A stretch of 64,000 nucleotides of DNA from contig CAWJLP010000021.1 in the NCBI GenBank assembly GCA_963843745.1, positions 310,001-374,000 on the forward strand, written 5' to 3'. A program made the translations under genes and the position numbers. Origin of the DNA: Trebonia sp963843745. Its GTDB lineage: Bacteria > Actinomycetota > Actinomycetes > Streptosporangiales > Streptosporangiaceae. The first letter of the stretch is position 1, and each line of letters begins with the position of its first letter. The notes below the pieces were generated by a model. It was not told the origin of the DNA. It did not search any database and saw only the letters and a list, made by a program, of their open reading frames with translations. Shown in pieces: positions 1 to 8,319 of this stretch.

Positions 1-1838
1 TGCCCGACGGGGAGAAGCTCGCCTTCGTCGACGTCCCGGGGCACGAGCGCTTCGTGCCGAACATGCTCGCCGGCCTCGGCCCCGTCCCGGCCGTGCTTTT
101 CGTCGTCGCGGCGGACGGCGGCTGGATGCCGCAGTCCGCCGAGCACCTCGCGGCGGTCGACGCGCTGGCCGTGCGGCACGGCCTGCTCGTGGTCACCCGC
201 GCGGACCTGGCCGACCCGGAACCAGTGACCCGCGTCGCGCTCGCGGAGATCGCGAGGACCAGCCTCGGCAGCGTCGAGGCGGTCGCGGTCAGCGCCGTCA
301 CCGGCGCGGGCCTTGACGACCTGCGCGCTGCCCTCGCCCGCCTGGCCGCCGCGCTCCGCGGCTCCGGAATGTCGGGCACTGACGCGCCCGACATTCCGGA
401 AATTTCACCATATGTTCCCCCCGTGCGGCTCTGGATCGACCGGTCGTTCACCGTCAGGGGGGCCGGCACGGTCGTCACCGGCACGCTGCCGGCCGGGACC
501 GTCGCGAACGGCCAGGAACTGCTGCTCACCCGCCGCCCGGACGTCCAGCCGGTCCGGGTGCGCGGCCTGCAGGCGCTCGGCGAGCCGGCCGAGCGGGTCA
601 CCGGCGTCGCAAGGGTGGCGCTCAACCTCCGCGGCGTGCCGACCGGCGTCCCGCAGCGCGGCATGGCGCTCATCGAGCCGGGCCGCTGGACGCTGACCGC
701 CGAACTCGACGTCCGCCTCACGCCCCGCGCCGCCGGCCTCCCGGACAAGTTCCCGCCGGAACTCCTGCTGCACGTCGGCTCGGCCCGCACCCAGGCCCGC
801 CTCCGCCTCCTCGGCGAGGATTCCGGTGCCGTCTACCTGCGACTGCGGCTGCGCGACCCGCTGCCGCTGCACGCCGGCGACCGGGTGCTGCTCCGCGACC
901 CAGGGGCAGCCGGCCTGGCGATCTACGGCGCCATCGTGCTGGATCCGGCCCCGCCGCCGCTCGGCCGCCGCGGCGCGGCGGCCGCCGCGGTCGGGGAACT
1001 GGCCAGCTGGCCGGACCGGCCGTCCGCGGCGGACCTGCTCCGCAGGCATCGCCTGCTGCGCACCGCCACCCTCACCGCGATGGGCGTCACCGAAGCGCCG
1101 CCGCCCGTCGCGGGGGACTGGCACGCCGACCCCGCCCACTGGGCCCGCCTGCGCGCCGAACTGCCCGCCGCGGTTGCCGCGTTCATGGCCAAGGACGAGC
1201 TCGCGGTCGGCATGCCCCTCGACGCGGCCCGCGCCGCCCTGAACCTCCCCACCCGCGACCTGATAGCCGCCCTCGTCACCGCCCCGGCAGCCCCGGGGGC
1301 TCCCGCCCGGGACCGCCTCCCGCGGGTCATCATCGACGGCGGCTACCTGCGCATTGTCGCGGAGTCAGGACCGGCCCGCGGCAAGCCAGACGCCGCGGAA
1401 CGCGCCAGGCCGGCGCAGCCGGAGGCTTCGGGGGCAGCGGCCACGTCGGCCCCGGCCGCCCCGGCCGCCCCAGCCGCTTCGCTGCCGCCGCGGGTCGCGA
1501 GCGCCGTCCAGGCGGTGCTCGACGATCTCGCGGCCGCCCCGTTCGCCGCGCCAGACGGCGAACGGCTGCGCGAGCTGGGCCTGGACGCCCGGGCACTCGC
1601 CGCGGCGGCGCGCGCAGGGCTGCTGCTGCGGATCGCCGACCTCATCGTTCTCGCGCCGGGCACGGACAAGGAGGCGGCCCGCGTCCTGGCGGAGCTGCCG
1701 CAGCCGTTCACCACGTCCCAGGCCCGGCAGGCGCTCGCCACCTCCCGCCGGGTGGCGATCCCGCTGCTGGAGTACCTCGACCGCGCCCGGGTCACCGAAC
1801 GCCTCCCCGGCGACCTCCGCCGCCTCCGCCCCCGCTAG
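1..1838 (+). CDS. selB: SelB, selenocysteine-specific elongation factor (5' end outside window)
   Basis: The gene is truncated by the window edge; its reading frame runs from base 3 and 611 residues are visible. SelB is the EF-Tu-like GTPase that brings Sec-tRNA to UGA codons marked by a SECIS hairpin. The GTPase G3 motif DVPGHERF is at the very start and a G4-like TRAD lies about 65 residues later. EF-Tu-like beta-barrel domains follow (WIDRSFTVRGAGTVVTGTL). An Ala/Pro-rich linker leads to a C-terminal winged-helix region (near FTTSQARQALATSRR) of the kind that binds SECIS RNA in known SelBs. The tRNA-Sec gene 4.4 kb downstream supports the call. The missing part is the P-loop and roughly the first 50 residues. 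selA and selD are not in the window. Confidence 0.93.
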   Translation, partial: PDGEKLAFVDVPGHERFVPNMLAGLGPVPAVLFVVAADGGWMPQSAEHLAAVDALAVRHGLLVVTRADLADPEPVTRVALAEIARTSLGSVEAVAVSAVTGAGLDDLRAALARLAAALRGSGMSGTDAPDIPEISPYVPPVRLWIDRSFTVRGAGTVVTGTLPAGTVANGQELLLTRRPDVQPVRVRGLQALGEPAERVTGVARVALNLRGVPTGVPQRGMALIEPGRWTLTAELDVRLTPRAAGLPDKFPPELLLHVGSARTQARLRLLGEDSGAVYLRLRLRDPLPLHAGDRVLLRDPGAAGLAIYGAIVLDPAPPPLGRRGAAAAAVGELASWPDRPSAADLLRRHRLLRTATLTAMGVTEAPPPVAGDWHADPAHWARLRAELPAAVAAFMAKDELAVGMPLDAARAALNLPTRDLIAALVTAPAAPGAPARDRLPRVIIDGGYLRIVAESGPARGKPDAAERARPAQPEASGAAATSAPAAPAAPAASLPPRVASAVQAVLDDLAAAPFAAPDGERLRELGLDARALAAAARAGLLLRIADLIVLAPGTDKEAARVLAELPQPFTTSQARQALATSRRVAIPLLEYLDRARVTERLPGDLRRLRPR

Positions 1839-1844
1839 CCCGTC

Positions 1845-1945
1845 CCCCACTGGCCCGCCCCTGCCAGCCCGCCCCTGCCAGCCCGCCCCTGCCAGCCCGC
1901 CCCTGCCAGCCCGCCCCTGCCAGCCCGCCCCTGCTGGCCCGCCCC
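1845..1945. repeat. 14-bp tandem repeat downstream of selB
   Basis: About seven head-to-tail copies of a 14-bp unit (CTGCCAGCCCGCCC) directly follow the selB stop codon; the outer copies carry small changes (CTGGCCCG, CTGCTGGCC). The unit length is not a multiple of three and no open frame of interest crosses it, so it is probably non-coding and slippage-prone. Confidence 0.85.
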
Positions 1946-1952
1946 CGCGCAT

Positions 1953-2020
1953 CTTCCCATCAGTTTCCGCCCCTGAAAACGGGCAAATCGGACAGCAAAA
2001 GGGCCAGAACTGATGGGAAG
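1953..2020. repeat. Long palindrome P1 (13-bp perfect arms, 42-nt loop)
   Basis: Arms CTTCCCATCAGTT (1953-1965) and AACTGATGGGAAG (2008-2020) pair perfectly. The element lies between the convergent selB and glycosyltransferase genes. Its loop is homologous to that of the neighbouring palindrome at 2044-2118 (shared CGCCCCTGAA, CGGAC and CAAAAGG blocks). It may act as a bidirectional terminator or be a mobile structured repeat; the sequence does not decide. Confidence 0.85.
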
Positions 2021-2043
2021 TTGCCGCCGTCCCCGCCCCAGCT

Positions 2044-2118
2044 CATCTTCGTATCATTTTTCGCCCCTGAATTCATGACAAAACGGACGTCAAAAGGACC
2101 GAAAGTGATACGAAGATG
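2044..2118. repeat. Long palindrome P2, sister of P1 with compensated stem changes
   Basis: Arms CATCTTCGTATCA (2044-2056) and TGATACGAAGATG (2106-2118) are a perfect 13-bp match, extended by TTTCG/CGAAA. Aligned to P1, the stem bases CC/GG have become GT/AC and the loop blocks are conserved. A tag element begins 12 bp after it. Confidence 0.87.
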
Positions 2119-2129
2119 GAGTCGCCGCT

Positions 2130-2168
2130 GATAACAGCAAGAAGCGGGCCGCCATCTTAGGACGGCGG
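2130..2168 (+). repeat. Tag element copy 1 (GATAACAGCAAGAAG plus GC hairpin)
   Basis: GATAACAGCAAGAAG at 2130-2144 is followed by a short hairpin CCGCC (2149-2153) / GGCGG (2164-2168). It lies 12 bp downstream of palindrome P2 in a convergent intergenic region. It is one of seven copies in the window. Confidence 0.8.
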
Positions 2169-2261
2169 GCACGGAGACCTCGGCGTGGATGGCGAGGGCG
2201 GCGACGGCAGGCGCGGTCGGCGGGCGTGACCGGCGGCGCGGCCGGCGTTGTCGACGCCGCT

Positions 2262-2297
2262 GATAACAGCAAGAAGCGCGCACGCGCGCTAGTGCGC
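2262..2297 (+). repeat. Tag element copy 2
   Basis: GATAACAGCAAGAAG at 2262-2276 is followed by hairpin GCGCAC (2278-2283) / GTGCGC (2292-2297) and preceded by a short stem CGGCGT-tgtcg-ACGCCG. It lies about 20 bp beyond the 3' end of the minus-strand glycosyltransferase gene. The 2169-2260 stretch between copies 1 and 2 holds no recognisable gene. Confidence 0.8.
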
Positions 2298-2318
2298 CGC
2301 CGGCCGGGCGGCGGGCGG

Positions 2319-4028
2319 CTACGGCGTGGCGCGGGTGTAGAGCTGGCCGGTGACGCCGTTGTACGCGCCGAGCTTGGTGAAGTGGGCGTCGAACCAGGTG
2401 GTGAGCGACGGCGTCCACGGGATGCGGCGGGCGTTGTTCGGGGACAGCCATACGTAGTCGGCCTTGCCGAGCCAGGACTGCCAGGCGGCCACCACCTGCG
2501 GCATGTCCTTCGCGCCGCCCTGAACGCTCACCCCGTTGCTGAGCACCAGCGTCGCCGCGAGCGCGTCGACGATGTCCGGGCAGCCCGGCGGCCGGCCGGC
2601 GAACCGGTCGGCGGCTATCGCGAGCGACGCCTCGTCGGTGACGAGGCACGATCCCGCCGGGACCAGGAACGCCCGGGACTCGGCGGTCGTCTGTTGCAGC
2701 GGGACCGTCTCCCTGATCTGCAGGGCGGCAATCAGCACGATCAGCACGGCGAATGCCCGGACGGCGACCGCGCGGATAGTCGGGTAGCCGGCCAGCGCGC
2801 CGGCCGCGCCGCCCAGTGACAGCGCCAGCCACGGCGCGGGGAAGTCCGAATAGTGGTAGAAGAAGGCCGAGTAGAACAGGATGGCGGCGCTGGCGAGCAC
2901 CGCTGTCGCCAGCGACAGCACCTCCAGCTGGCTGAGCCGCCTGGACTGGACGATGTACCCGGCGGCGATCACTCCGGCGAGCACGACGGTCGCGAGGATC
3001 GGCAGCCAGCCCAGGCCGGCGGAGCTCCCCAGGCCGGCCGCCGTGCCGGCCGCGAACATCGAGTGCGCTCCGGCGTTGAGCGAGACCTGGCCCTGGTTGT
3101 TCAGGATGTCGATCAGGCCGGTCAGGTTGGCCAGCCGGATCCCGGTGGAGACCGCGCTGCCGGTGCGCGCCGCCTGGTCGATGACCGTGCTGCGGATGAA
3201 CGTCATCGGCGCGGACGCCAGGAACGGCAGTATCGGGAGGACGAATCCGGCCGCCAGGGCGCCCACGTAGGCGCCGGTGCGGCGGGCCCGCTCCTTCCGG
3301 TCGGTCAGGCAGATCACGAGCAGAACCGCGGCCGGCGCGATCGCCCAGAACTTGATGACGCCGGCGAAACCGAGGGCGAGGCCGGCCCACACCAGCCGGC
3401 CGGGCCGGGCCAGATGGCCGCGGCGGAACGCCGCGTTGACCCCCAGCAGGCAGAACAGGTTCATCCACGGCTCGAGCATCAGCGTGTGCGCCGTGGTGAT
3501 GTCGCCGGGGTAGACGGCGAGCACTCCGCAAGTCACCAGCGTGACCACGGCGCCGCGGTAGCGGACCAGGTTGCCGGCCAGCGGGACGCAGGCGGCGCTG
3601 GCCAGCGCCGTGAGCACCCGGGCGAGGGCGAGCCCCTTCACTGTGGTGGTGATCTTGGCGATCAGCGCCACCGGGGTCATCAGCAGCAGGATGCCCGGCG
3701 GCTGGACGAAGGCGAAGTCCTTGTACGGCAGCTGGCCCTCGATGAGCCGCAGCGCACCGCCGATGTACACGCCGTCGTCGTACTCGGTGATGCCCCTCAG
3801 GTAGCCGGGCCTGGTCAGCGTGAACAGCCGGATCCCGACGGCGAGGACGGTCGCGACCAGCATCACGATGCCCGGTGCGGTGAGCCAGTAGTCGCGCAGC
3901 CGCGCCGCCCCGAACGGGGACCTGGCGAGCCGCGCGCGCGCGCCGCCGATCTGCTGGGAGCCTGGCTGGCCGCGAGATGGTCGTGGTTCGCTTACCACGT
4001 CACCCGACGCGGGGAGGTTCCCGTTCAC
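2319..4028 (-). CDS. Polytopic membrane glycosyltransferase-like protein (GT-C/PMT type)
   Basis: The protein has 569 residues. After a charged cytoplasmic N-terminus of about 45 residues it has roughly ten to twelve hydrophobic segments, starting with a helix at APGIVMLVATVLAVGIRLF. The first extracytoplasmic loop carries an acidic pair (EYDDGVYIGGALRLIEGQLPY) followed by PYKDF and PPG. That arrangement is typical of GT-C enzymes that use polyprenyl-phosphate sugars (ArnT/PMT/GT39-87 types). The likely role is glycosyl transfer at the membrane outer face to cell-wall polymers or proteins; the substrate cannot be inferred. The start is a GTG (VNGNLPASG) with no clear ribosome-binding site, so it may be internal. 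Convergent with selB. Confidence 0.72.
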   Translation of the reverse strand: MNGNLPASGDVVSEPRPSRGQPGSQQIGGARARLARSPFGAARLRDYWLTAPGIVMLVATVLAVGIRLFTLTRPGYLRGITEYDDGVYIGGALRLIEGQLPYKDFAFVQPPGILLLMTPVALIAKITTTVKGLALARVLTALASAACVPLAGNLVRYRGAVVTLVTCGVLAVYPGDITTAHTLMLEPWMNLFCLLGVNAAFRRGHLARPGRLVWAGLALGFAGVIKFWAIAPAAVLLVICLTDRKERARRTGAYVGALAAGFVLPILPFLASAPMTFIRSTVIDQAARTGSAVSTGIRLANLTGLIDILNNQGQVSLNAGAHSMFAAGTAAGLGSSAGLGWLPILATVVLAGVIAAGYIVQSRRLSQLEVLSLATAVLASAAILFYSAFFYHYSDFPAPWLALSLGGAAGALAGYPTIRAVAVRAFAVLIVLIAALQIRETVPLQQTTAESRAFLVPAGSCLVTDEASLAIAADRFAGRPPGCPDIVDALAATLVLSNGVSVQGGAKDMPQVVAAWQSWLGKADYVWLSPNNARRIPWTPSLTTWFDAHFTKLGAYNGVTGQLYTRATP

Positions 4029-4198
4029 GGGCGGAGACTAGCAGGCATCGGGGTGGCTCCGGACGGCTTTAACGAGGACTTTCAGCGTGTTCGAGGCAGT
4101 GTGCCGACCCCGGCAGACGGGGCCCGCGAAGACGTAGCAATGGTAGGGCGTAAAGCTGAAGGTTATGGCGCCAGGGCAGCATTCCGGCAGTAACGCGG

Positions 4199-4477
4199 TC
4201 ATACGCTGCGAAATTCGGGTGAGCGGCGCAGCGCGTCCGTCACCCTGCGGGTGGTGCCGATCCGGTACAGCGGCAGGCCGCCGCCGTGCACCCGGAACAC
4301 GGTCGCGCCTGGCACGTCCCTGATACGGACGACAGCGGCGGCCAGCGGCGACCTGCGCACGACGACCCTCCCGTCGCCGTCAGGCTCGACCTGGTACCCG
4401 CCGCCAAGCCGGCGGCTGAGCACGTCGGCCAGCTCCGCCTGCGTCACGCCCTTCCGCGGTACCCGTACGCGCGCCAC
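4199..4477 (-). CDS. Small conserved-looking hypothetical protein (92 aa)
   Basis: The GTG start gives VARVRVPRKGVTQAELADVLSRRLGGGYQ, preceded by a purine-rich GGGGG-type ribosome-binding site. The sequence has balanced charge, an N-terminal helix (TQAELADVLSRRL) and a beta-rich C-terminal half (GRVVVRRSPLAAAVVRIRDVPGATVFRVHG), with no signal peptide or membrane segment. Codon use matches neighbours, with high GC in third positions. No family was recognised. It stands alone between the glycosyltransferase and the alpha-glucosidase on the same strand, so it may share their transcription. Confidence 0.6.
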   Translation of the reverse strand: MARVRVPRKGVTQAELADVLSRRLGGGYQVEPDGDGRVVVRRSPLAAAVVRIRDVPGATVFRVHGGGLPLYRIGTTRRVTDALRRSPEFRSV

Positions 4478-4523
4478 ACACGCCCCCTAAGCGCCGTTGA
4501 CGTGACCGCCAGACTACCCCGCC

Positions 4524-6128
4524 TCAGGTGGCCAGCCAGACCGCCGTGTCGCGAGGGAGCGAGCCGTCGGGGGCCAGCGCGCCGCTGGCGAGCAGCACCT
4601 CACGGTGCGGTGGCAGCGGGAGCGGCCGGCCGCCCAGGTTGGCGGCGAACACGAAGCCGGGGTCGCGGGCGAATACCAGGGCGTCGTCCGGCGCGTCCAG
4701 CCAGCGGATCGCGCCCTCCCCGCCAGGGCCGGTAACACCGCCGGCACCGACGCCGAGCGCCGGGTTCTCCGCGCGCAGCCGCAGCGCCGCCTGGTACAGG
4801 CGGAGGAACGACAACGGGTCGCCGCGTTCCGCGGCGACGCTGTACGCGCCCCAGTAGGCCGGCTGCGGGAGCCACGGGGGCGCCGGTGAGGAAGCCGGGC
4901 CCGTTCCGGAAAATCCGAACGAAGCCCCGCCCCTCTCCCACGGCAACGGCACCCGGCACCCGTCCCGGCCGCGAACCTTCCCGCCGGTGCGGCGGAAGGA
5001 GGGATCCTGCCGCGCGGCGTCCGGGATGTCGAGCACCTCCGGCAGCCCGAGCTCCTCGCCCTGGTACACGTACGCCGAGCCGGGCAGCGCCAGCAGCAGC
5101 AGCGCGGCGGCCCGCGCCGGCGCGACGCCCCACCGGGTGACCGGGCGGACAACATCGTGGTTGCCGATGACCCACGGGGCGCGCGAGCCGGTGGTCAGCG
5201 CCAGCGTCGCGTCGATCGCCTTGCGGATCGCCAGCGCGTCCCACTGCGCGGTGACCAGCTCGAAGTTGAACACCTGCGGCAGCACGTCGGGGGCCAGGTA
5301 GGGCTGGAGCGTGGCGTAGGTGTCGTACCAGACCTCGCCGATCGCGGTGCGCGGCCCTGGCCACACGTCCGCGGGGTAGCTGTCCAGGATGGCGCGCCAC
5401 GAACGGTACAGCTCGAGGGTTTCCGGGCGGTGGTAGTAGCCGGACGGCCGGACCGAGCGCACCGTGTCCGCGGCGTCGGCCAGCTCAGGGTCCTTGAAGA
5501 TGCCGTGTGCCACGTCCACCCGCAGCCCCGCGACGCCGCGGTCCAGCCAGAACCTGATGATGTCCTCGAACATCGCCGGCACCCGCGGGTCGCGCCAGTT
5601 CCAGTCCGGCTGCCCGGCGTCGAACAGGTGCAGGTACCACTGCCCGTCAGGCACCCGGCTCCAGGCGGAGCCGCCGAAGTTGGACGGCCAGTTGTTCGGC
5701 GGCAGGTCCCCGCCGGGTCCGCGGCCTTCCCTGAAGATGAACAGATCACGCTCCGGGCTGCCGGGCGCGGCCGCCAGCGCCGCCTGGAACAGCGGGTGCG
5801 CGGCGGAGCAGTGGTTGGGCACCAGGTCGACGATCACCCGCATGCCGTGCTCCCTGGCGCGCGCGACGAGTTCGTCGAAGCCGACGAGCGTGCCGAGCCG
5901 CGGGTCGACGTCGCGGTAGTCGCTCACGTCGTAGCCGCCGTCGGCCAGCGGCGACGGGTAGAAGGGCGTAAGCCAGAGCGCGTCGACGCCGAGTTCTGAC
6001 AGATAGGGCAGCCGGGACGTCAGCCCGTCCAGGTCACCGATGCCGTCGCCGTTGCTGTCGGCGAAGCTGCGCGGGTAGACCTCGTACACCACCGCGTCCG
6101 CCCACCAGGGATTGTTGTCAGCGAGCAC
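4524..6128 (-). CDS. GH13 alpha-glucosidase / oligo-glucosidase
   Basis: The 534-residue enzyme is a TIM-barrel glycoside hydrolase of family 13 acting on alpha-glucosidic bonds of maltose- or isomaltose-type oligosaccharides. N-terminal strand VYEVYPRSFADSNGDGIGDLDGL is characteristic. Catalytic residues are Asp205 (GLRVD), Glu265 (AIGEVW) and Asp325 (IGNHD). DLVPNHC near residue 101 is conserved region I. The frame extends upstream to 6305, but that part would overlap tRNA-Sec, so the GTG at 6126-6128 (VLADNNPWW), with AGGGGAAAG about ten bases upstream, is chosen. No signal peptide is visible, so it is probably cytoplasmic. There is no transporter or regulator next to it. Confidence 0.9.
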   Translation of the reverse strand: MLADNNPWWADAVVYEVYPRSFADSNGDGIGDLDGLTSRLPYLSELGVDALWLTPFYPSPLADGGYDVSDYRDVDPRLGTLVGFDELVARAREHGMRVIVDLVPNHCSAAHPLFQAALAAAPGSPERDLFIFREGRGPGGDLPPNNWPSNFGGSAWSRVPDGQWYLHLFDAGQPDWNWRDPRVPAMFEDIIRFWLDRGVAGLRVDVAHGIFKDPELADAADTVRSVRPSGYYHRPETLELYRSWRAILDSYPADVWPGPRTAIGEVWYDTYATLQPYLAPDVLPQVFNFELVTAQWDALAIRKAIDATLALTTGSRAPWVIGNHDVVRPVTRWGVAPARAAALLLLALPGSAYVYQGEELGLPEVLDIPDAARQDPSFRRTGGKVRGRDGCRVPLPWERGGASFGFSGTGPASSPAPPWLPQPAYWGAYSVAAERGDPLSFLRLYQAALRLRAENPALGVGAGGVTGPGGEGAIRWLDAPDDALVFARDPGFVFAANLGGRPLPLPPHREVLLASGALAPDGSLPRDTAVWLAT

Positions 6129-6196
6129 GGCAGGCAGCTTTCCCCTGTGACCCCGGCCAGTAACGCGTCCGGGCCAGGTTAAGTAAAGTCGTCGGC

Positions 6197-6292
6197 GGAG
6201 GCGTCTGGGTGCCTGGTGGCCCCCCTGGTCTTCAAAACCAGTGAGCGGCGTGCCGCGTCGCTGGCGGGTTCGATTCCCGTCCGCCTCCGCCA
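6197..6292 (+). tRNA. selC: tRNA-Sec (anticodon UCA)
   Basis: This 96-nt tRNA carries anticodon TCA at 6232-6234 inside loop CTTCAAA, closed by stem CTGGT/ACCAG. The acceptor arm GGAGGCG pairs with CGCCTCC, followed by discriminator G and encoded CCA (6290-6292). The T-arm is GCGGG-TTCGATT-CCCGT. A long variable arm (about 6242-6262, GAGCGGCGTGCCGCGTCGCTG) and a 13-bp combined acceptor/T stack are the hallmarks of tRNA-Sec. Together with SelB it shows UGA recoding to selenocysteine. It is divergent from the alpha-glucosidase gene. Confidence 0.95.
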
Positions 6293-6358
6293 CCAGCATC
6301 GCCACCTGCGCAACGAGCCAGTGCGCTGGCCGGCGAGGCCGCCGGCCAGAATCGGCTC

Positions 6359-7258
6359 ATGGTTTCCGAGATCTTCGACCCCGACCGGTGGCGCGCCGTC
6401 GACGGCTTCGACTTCACCGACATCACCTATCACCGTGCCGTCGACTCTGGCACCGTCCGCGTCGCGTTCAACAGGCCCGAGGTCCGCAACGCCTTCCGCC
6501 CGCACACCGTGGACGAGCTGTACACCGCCCTCGATCACGCGCGGATGACCGGCGACGTGGGATGCGTGCTGCTGACCGGCAACGGGCCGTCACCGAAGGA
6601 CGGCGGCTGGGCGTTCTGCTCGGGGGGCGATCAGCGGATCAGGGGCCGCGACGGGTACCGGTACGCCGACGGTGAGACGGCCGAGGCCATCGACCCGGCA
6701 CGCAGCGGTCGGCTGCACATCATGGAGGTCCACCGGCTGATCCGGTTCATGCCGAAGGTCGTCGTCTGCGTGGTGCCCGGCTGGGCGGCGGGCGGCGGGC
6801 ACAGCCTGCATGTCGTCTGCGACCTCACCCTGGCCAGCCGCGAGTACGCCCGTTTCAAGCAGACCGACGCCGACGTGGGCAGCTTCGACGGCGGCTTCGG
6901 GTCGGCGTACCTGGCCCGCCAGGTCGGCCAGAAGTTCGCGCGGGAGATCTTCTTCCTCGGCGACACCTACGACGCCGAGGCGGCGTGCCGGATGGGCATG
7001 GTCAACGCCGTGGTCCCGCACGAGGACCTGGAGCGCACCGCGCTGGACTGGGCGGCCAAGATCAACGCGAAGAGCCCGACGTCACAGCGGATGCTGAAGT
7101 ACGCCTTCAACCTGATTGACGACGGGCTGGTGGGGCAGCAGGTGTTCGCGGCGGAAGCCACGCGGCTGGCGTACATGACCGACGAGGCCGTCGAGGGACG
7201 GGACGCGTTCCTTGAGAAGCGGGCACCGGACTGGACCGGGTTCCCCTACTACTACTAA
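6359..7258 (+). CDS. menB: 1,4-dihydroxy-2-naphthoyl-CoA synthase (MenB)
   Basis: The 299-residue crotonase-fold enzyme closes the naphthoquinone ring of o-succinylbenzoyl-CoA in menaquinone synthesis. The oxyanion-hole region FCSGGDQRIRGRDGY and the second motif GWAAGGGHSLHVVCDLTLAS are those of MenB and distinguish it from fatty-acid crotonases. The C-terminal tail EKRAPDWTGFPYYY is also typical. The ATG lies 66 bp after tRNA-Sec. It is the only men gene in the window. moaA follows 57 bp downstream on the same strand and may be cotranscribed. Confidence 0.93.
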   Translation: MVSEIFDPDRWRAVDGFDFTDITYHRAVDSGTVRVAFNRPEVRNAFRPHTVDELYTALDHARMTGDVGCVLLTGNGPSPKDGGWAFCSGGDQRIRGRDGYRYADGETAEAIDPARSGRLHIMEVHRLIRFMPKVVVCVVPGWAAGGGHSLHVVCDLTLASREYARFKQTDADVGSFDGGFGSAYLARQVGQKFAREIFFLGDTYDAEAACRMGMVNAVVPHEDLERTALDWAAKINAKSPTSQRMLKYAFNLIDDGLVGQQVFAAEATRLAYMTDEAVEGRDAFLEKRAPDWTGFPYYY

Positions 7259-7314
7259 CGTCAGCCTCCACGTGTTCTTTTCGTCACTTCGATATCGGCG
7301 AATAGGCTAGGGGC

Positions 7315-8304
7315 ATGCTGGCTGACTCCTTCGGACGGATCGCGACGGACCTGCGGGTCTCGCTGACCGACCGCTGCAACCTGCGCTGCGCCTATTGCAT
7401 GCCGCCCGAGGGCCTGGACTGGCTGCCCGCCCCACAGGTGCTGACCGGCGAAGAGATCGTGCGGCTGATCAGGATCGGCGTCACCAGCCTCGGCATCCGC
7501 GAGGTGCGGTTCACCGGCGGCGAGCCGCTGCTGCGGCGCGACCTCGAGTCGATCATCGCCAGGACCGCCGCCCTCGCGCCGCGGCCGGATATCTCGCTGA
7601 CCACCAACGGGATCGGGCTCGCCAGGCGGGCCGTCGCGCTGCGCGAGGCCGGCCTCGACCGGATCAACGTGTCGCTGGACACGCTGCGGCCCGAGGTGTT
7701 CCGCAAGCTGGCGCGGCGCGACCGGCTGCCCGACGTGCTCGACGCGCTGTCGGCCGCGGCCGCGGCCGGCCTCACGCCGGTCAAGGTCAACGCGGTGCTG
7801 ATGCGCGGCATCAACGACGACGAGGCGGTGCCGCTGCTGGCCTACTGCCTGGAGCGCGGGTACGAGCTGCGGTTCATCGAGCAGATGCCGCTGGACGCGC
7901 AGCACGGCTGGAAGAGAGCGGAGATGGTCACCGCGGCCGAGGTTTTCGGGTCGCTGTCCGCCGCGTTCGACTTGTCAGAGGATTCGGAACGGGCCCGTGG
8001 CGCCGCCCCCGCCGAAACGTTCCTCGTGAACGGCGGCCCGGCCCGGGTCGGCGTGATCGCCTCGGTGACGCGGCCGTTCTGCGGCTCTTGCGACCGGGTC
8101 CGGCTGACCGCCGACGGCCAGGTGCGCAACTGCCTGTTCGCGCGCTCTGAGAGCGACCTGCGGTCGCTGCTGCGGGGCGGCGCCTCTGACGAGGAGATCG
8201 CCGAGCGATGGCAGGCCGCGGTGGCGGTCAAGCTGCCGGGGCACGGGATCAACGATCCGTCGTTCCTGCAGCCCGACCGCCCGATGTCCGCGATCGGCGG
8301 CTGA
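7315..8304 (+). CDS. moaA: GTP 3',8-cyclase MoaA (molybdenum cofactor synthesis)
   Basis: The 329-residue radical-SAM enzyme starts molybdopterin synthesis by converting GTP to 3',8-cyclo-GTP. The SAM-binding iron-sulfur ligands are Cys21, Cys25 and Cys28 (CNLRCAYC), followed by TGGEPLLR. The C-terminal cluster motif is FCGSCDRVRLTADGQVRNCLFA, and the chain ends in the Gly-Gly needed for activity (SAIGG). No other moa genes adjoin it. In an organism with a selenocysteine pathway, a molybdenum-selenium formate dehydrogenase is a plausible client; that is inference. Confidence 0.95.
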   Translation: MLADSFGRIATDLRVSLTDRCNLRCAYCMPPEGLDWLPAPQVLTGEEIVRLIRIGVTSLGIREVRFTGGEPLLRRDLESIIARTAALAPRPDISLTTNGIGLARRAVALREAGLDRINVSLDTLRPEVFRKLARRDRLPDVLDALSAAAAAGLTPVKVNAVLMRGINDDEAVPLLAYCLERGYELRFIEQMPLDAQHGWKRAEMVTAAEVFGSLSAAFDLSEDSERARGAAPAETFLVNGGPARVGVIASVTRPFCGSCDRVRLTADGQVRNCLFARSESDLRSLLRGGASDEEIAERWQAAVAVKLPGHGINDPSFLQPDRPMSAIGG

Positions 8305-8319
8305 CTGCTGGCTCCCGGC

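Noticed and set aside
2853..4193. Long plus-strand open frame (446 codons) opposite the membrane glycosyltransferase
   Set aside because: Its product is an Arg/Gly/Glu-rich composition typical of antisense frames in GC-rich DNA, while the minus strand gives clear transmembrane helices.
6129..6305. N-terminal extension of the alpha-glucosidase
   Set aside because: It would be translated from the antisense strand of tRNA-Sec and has no family similarity.
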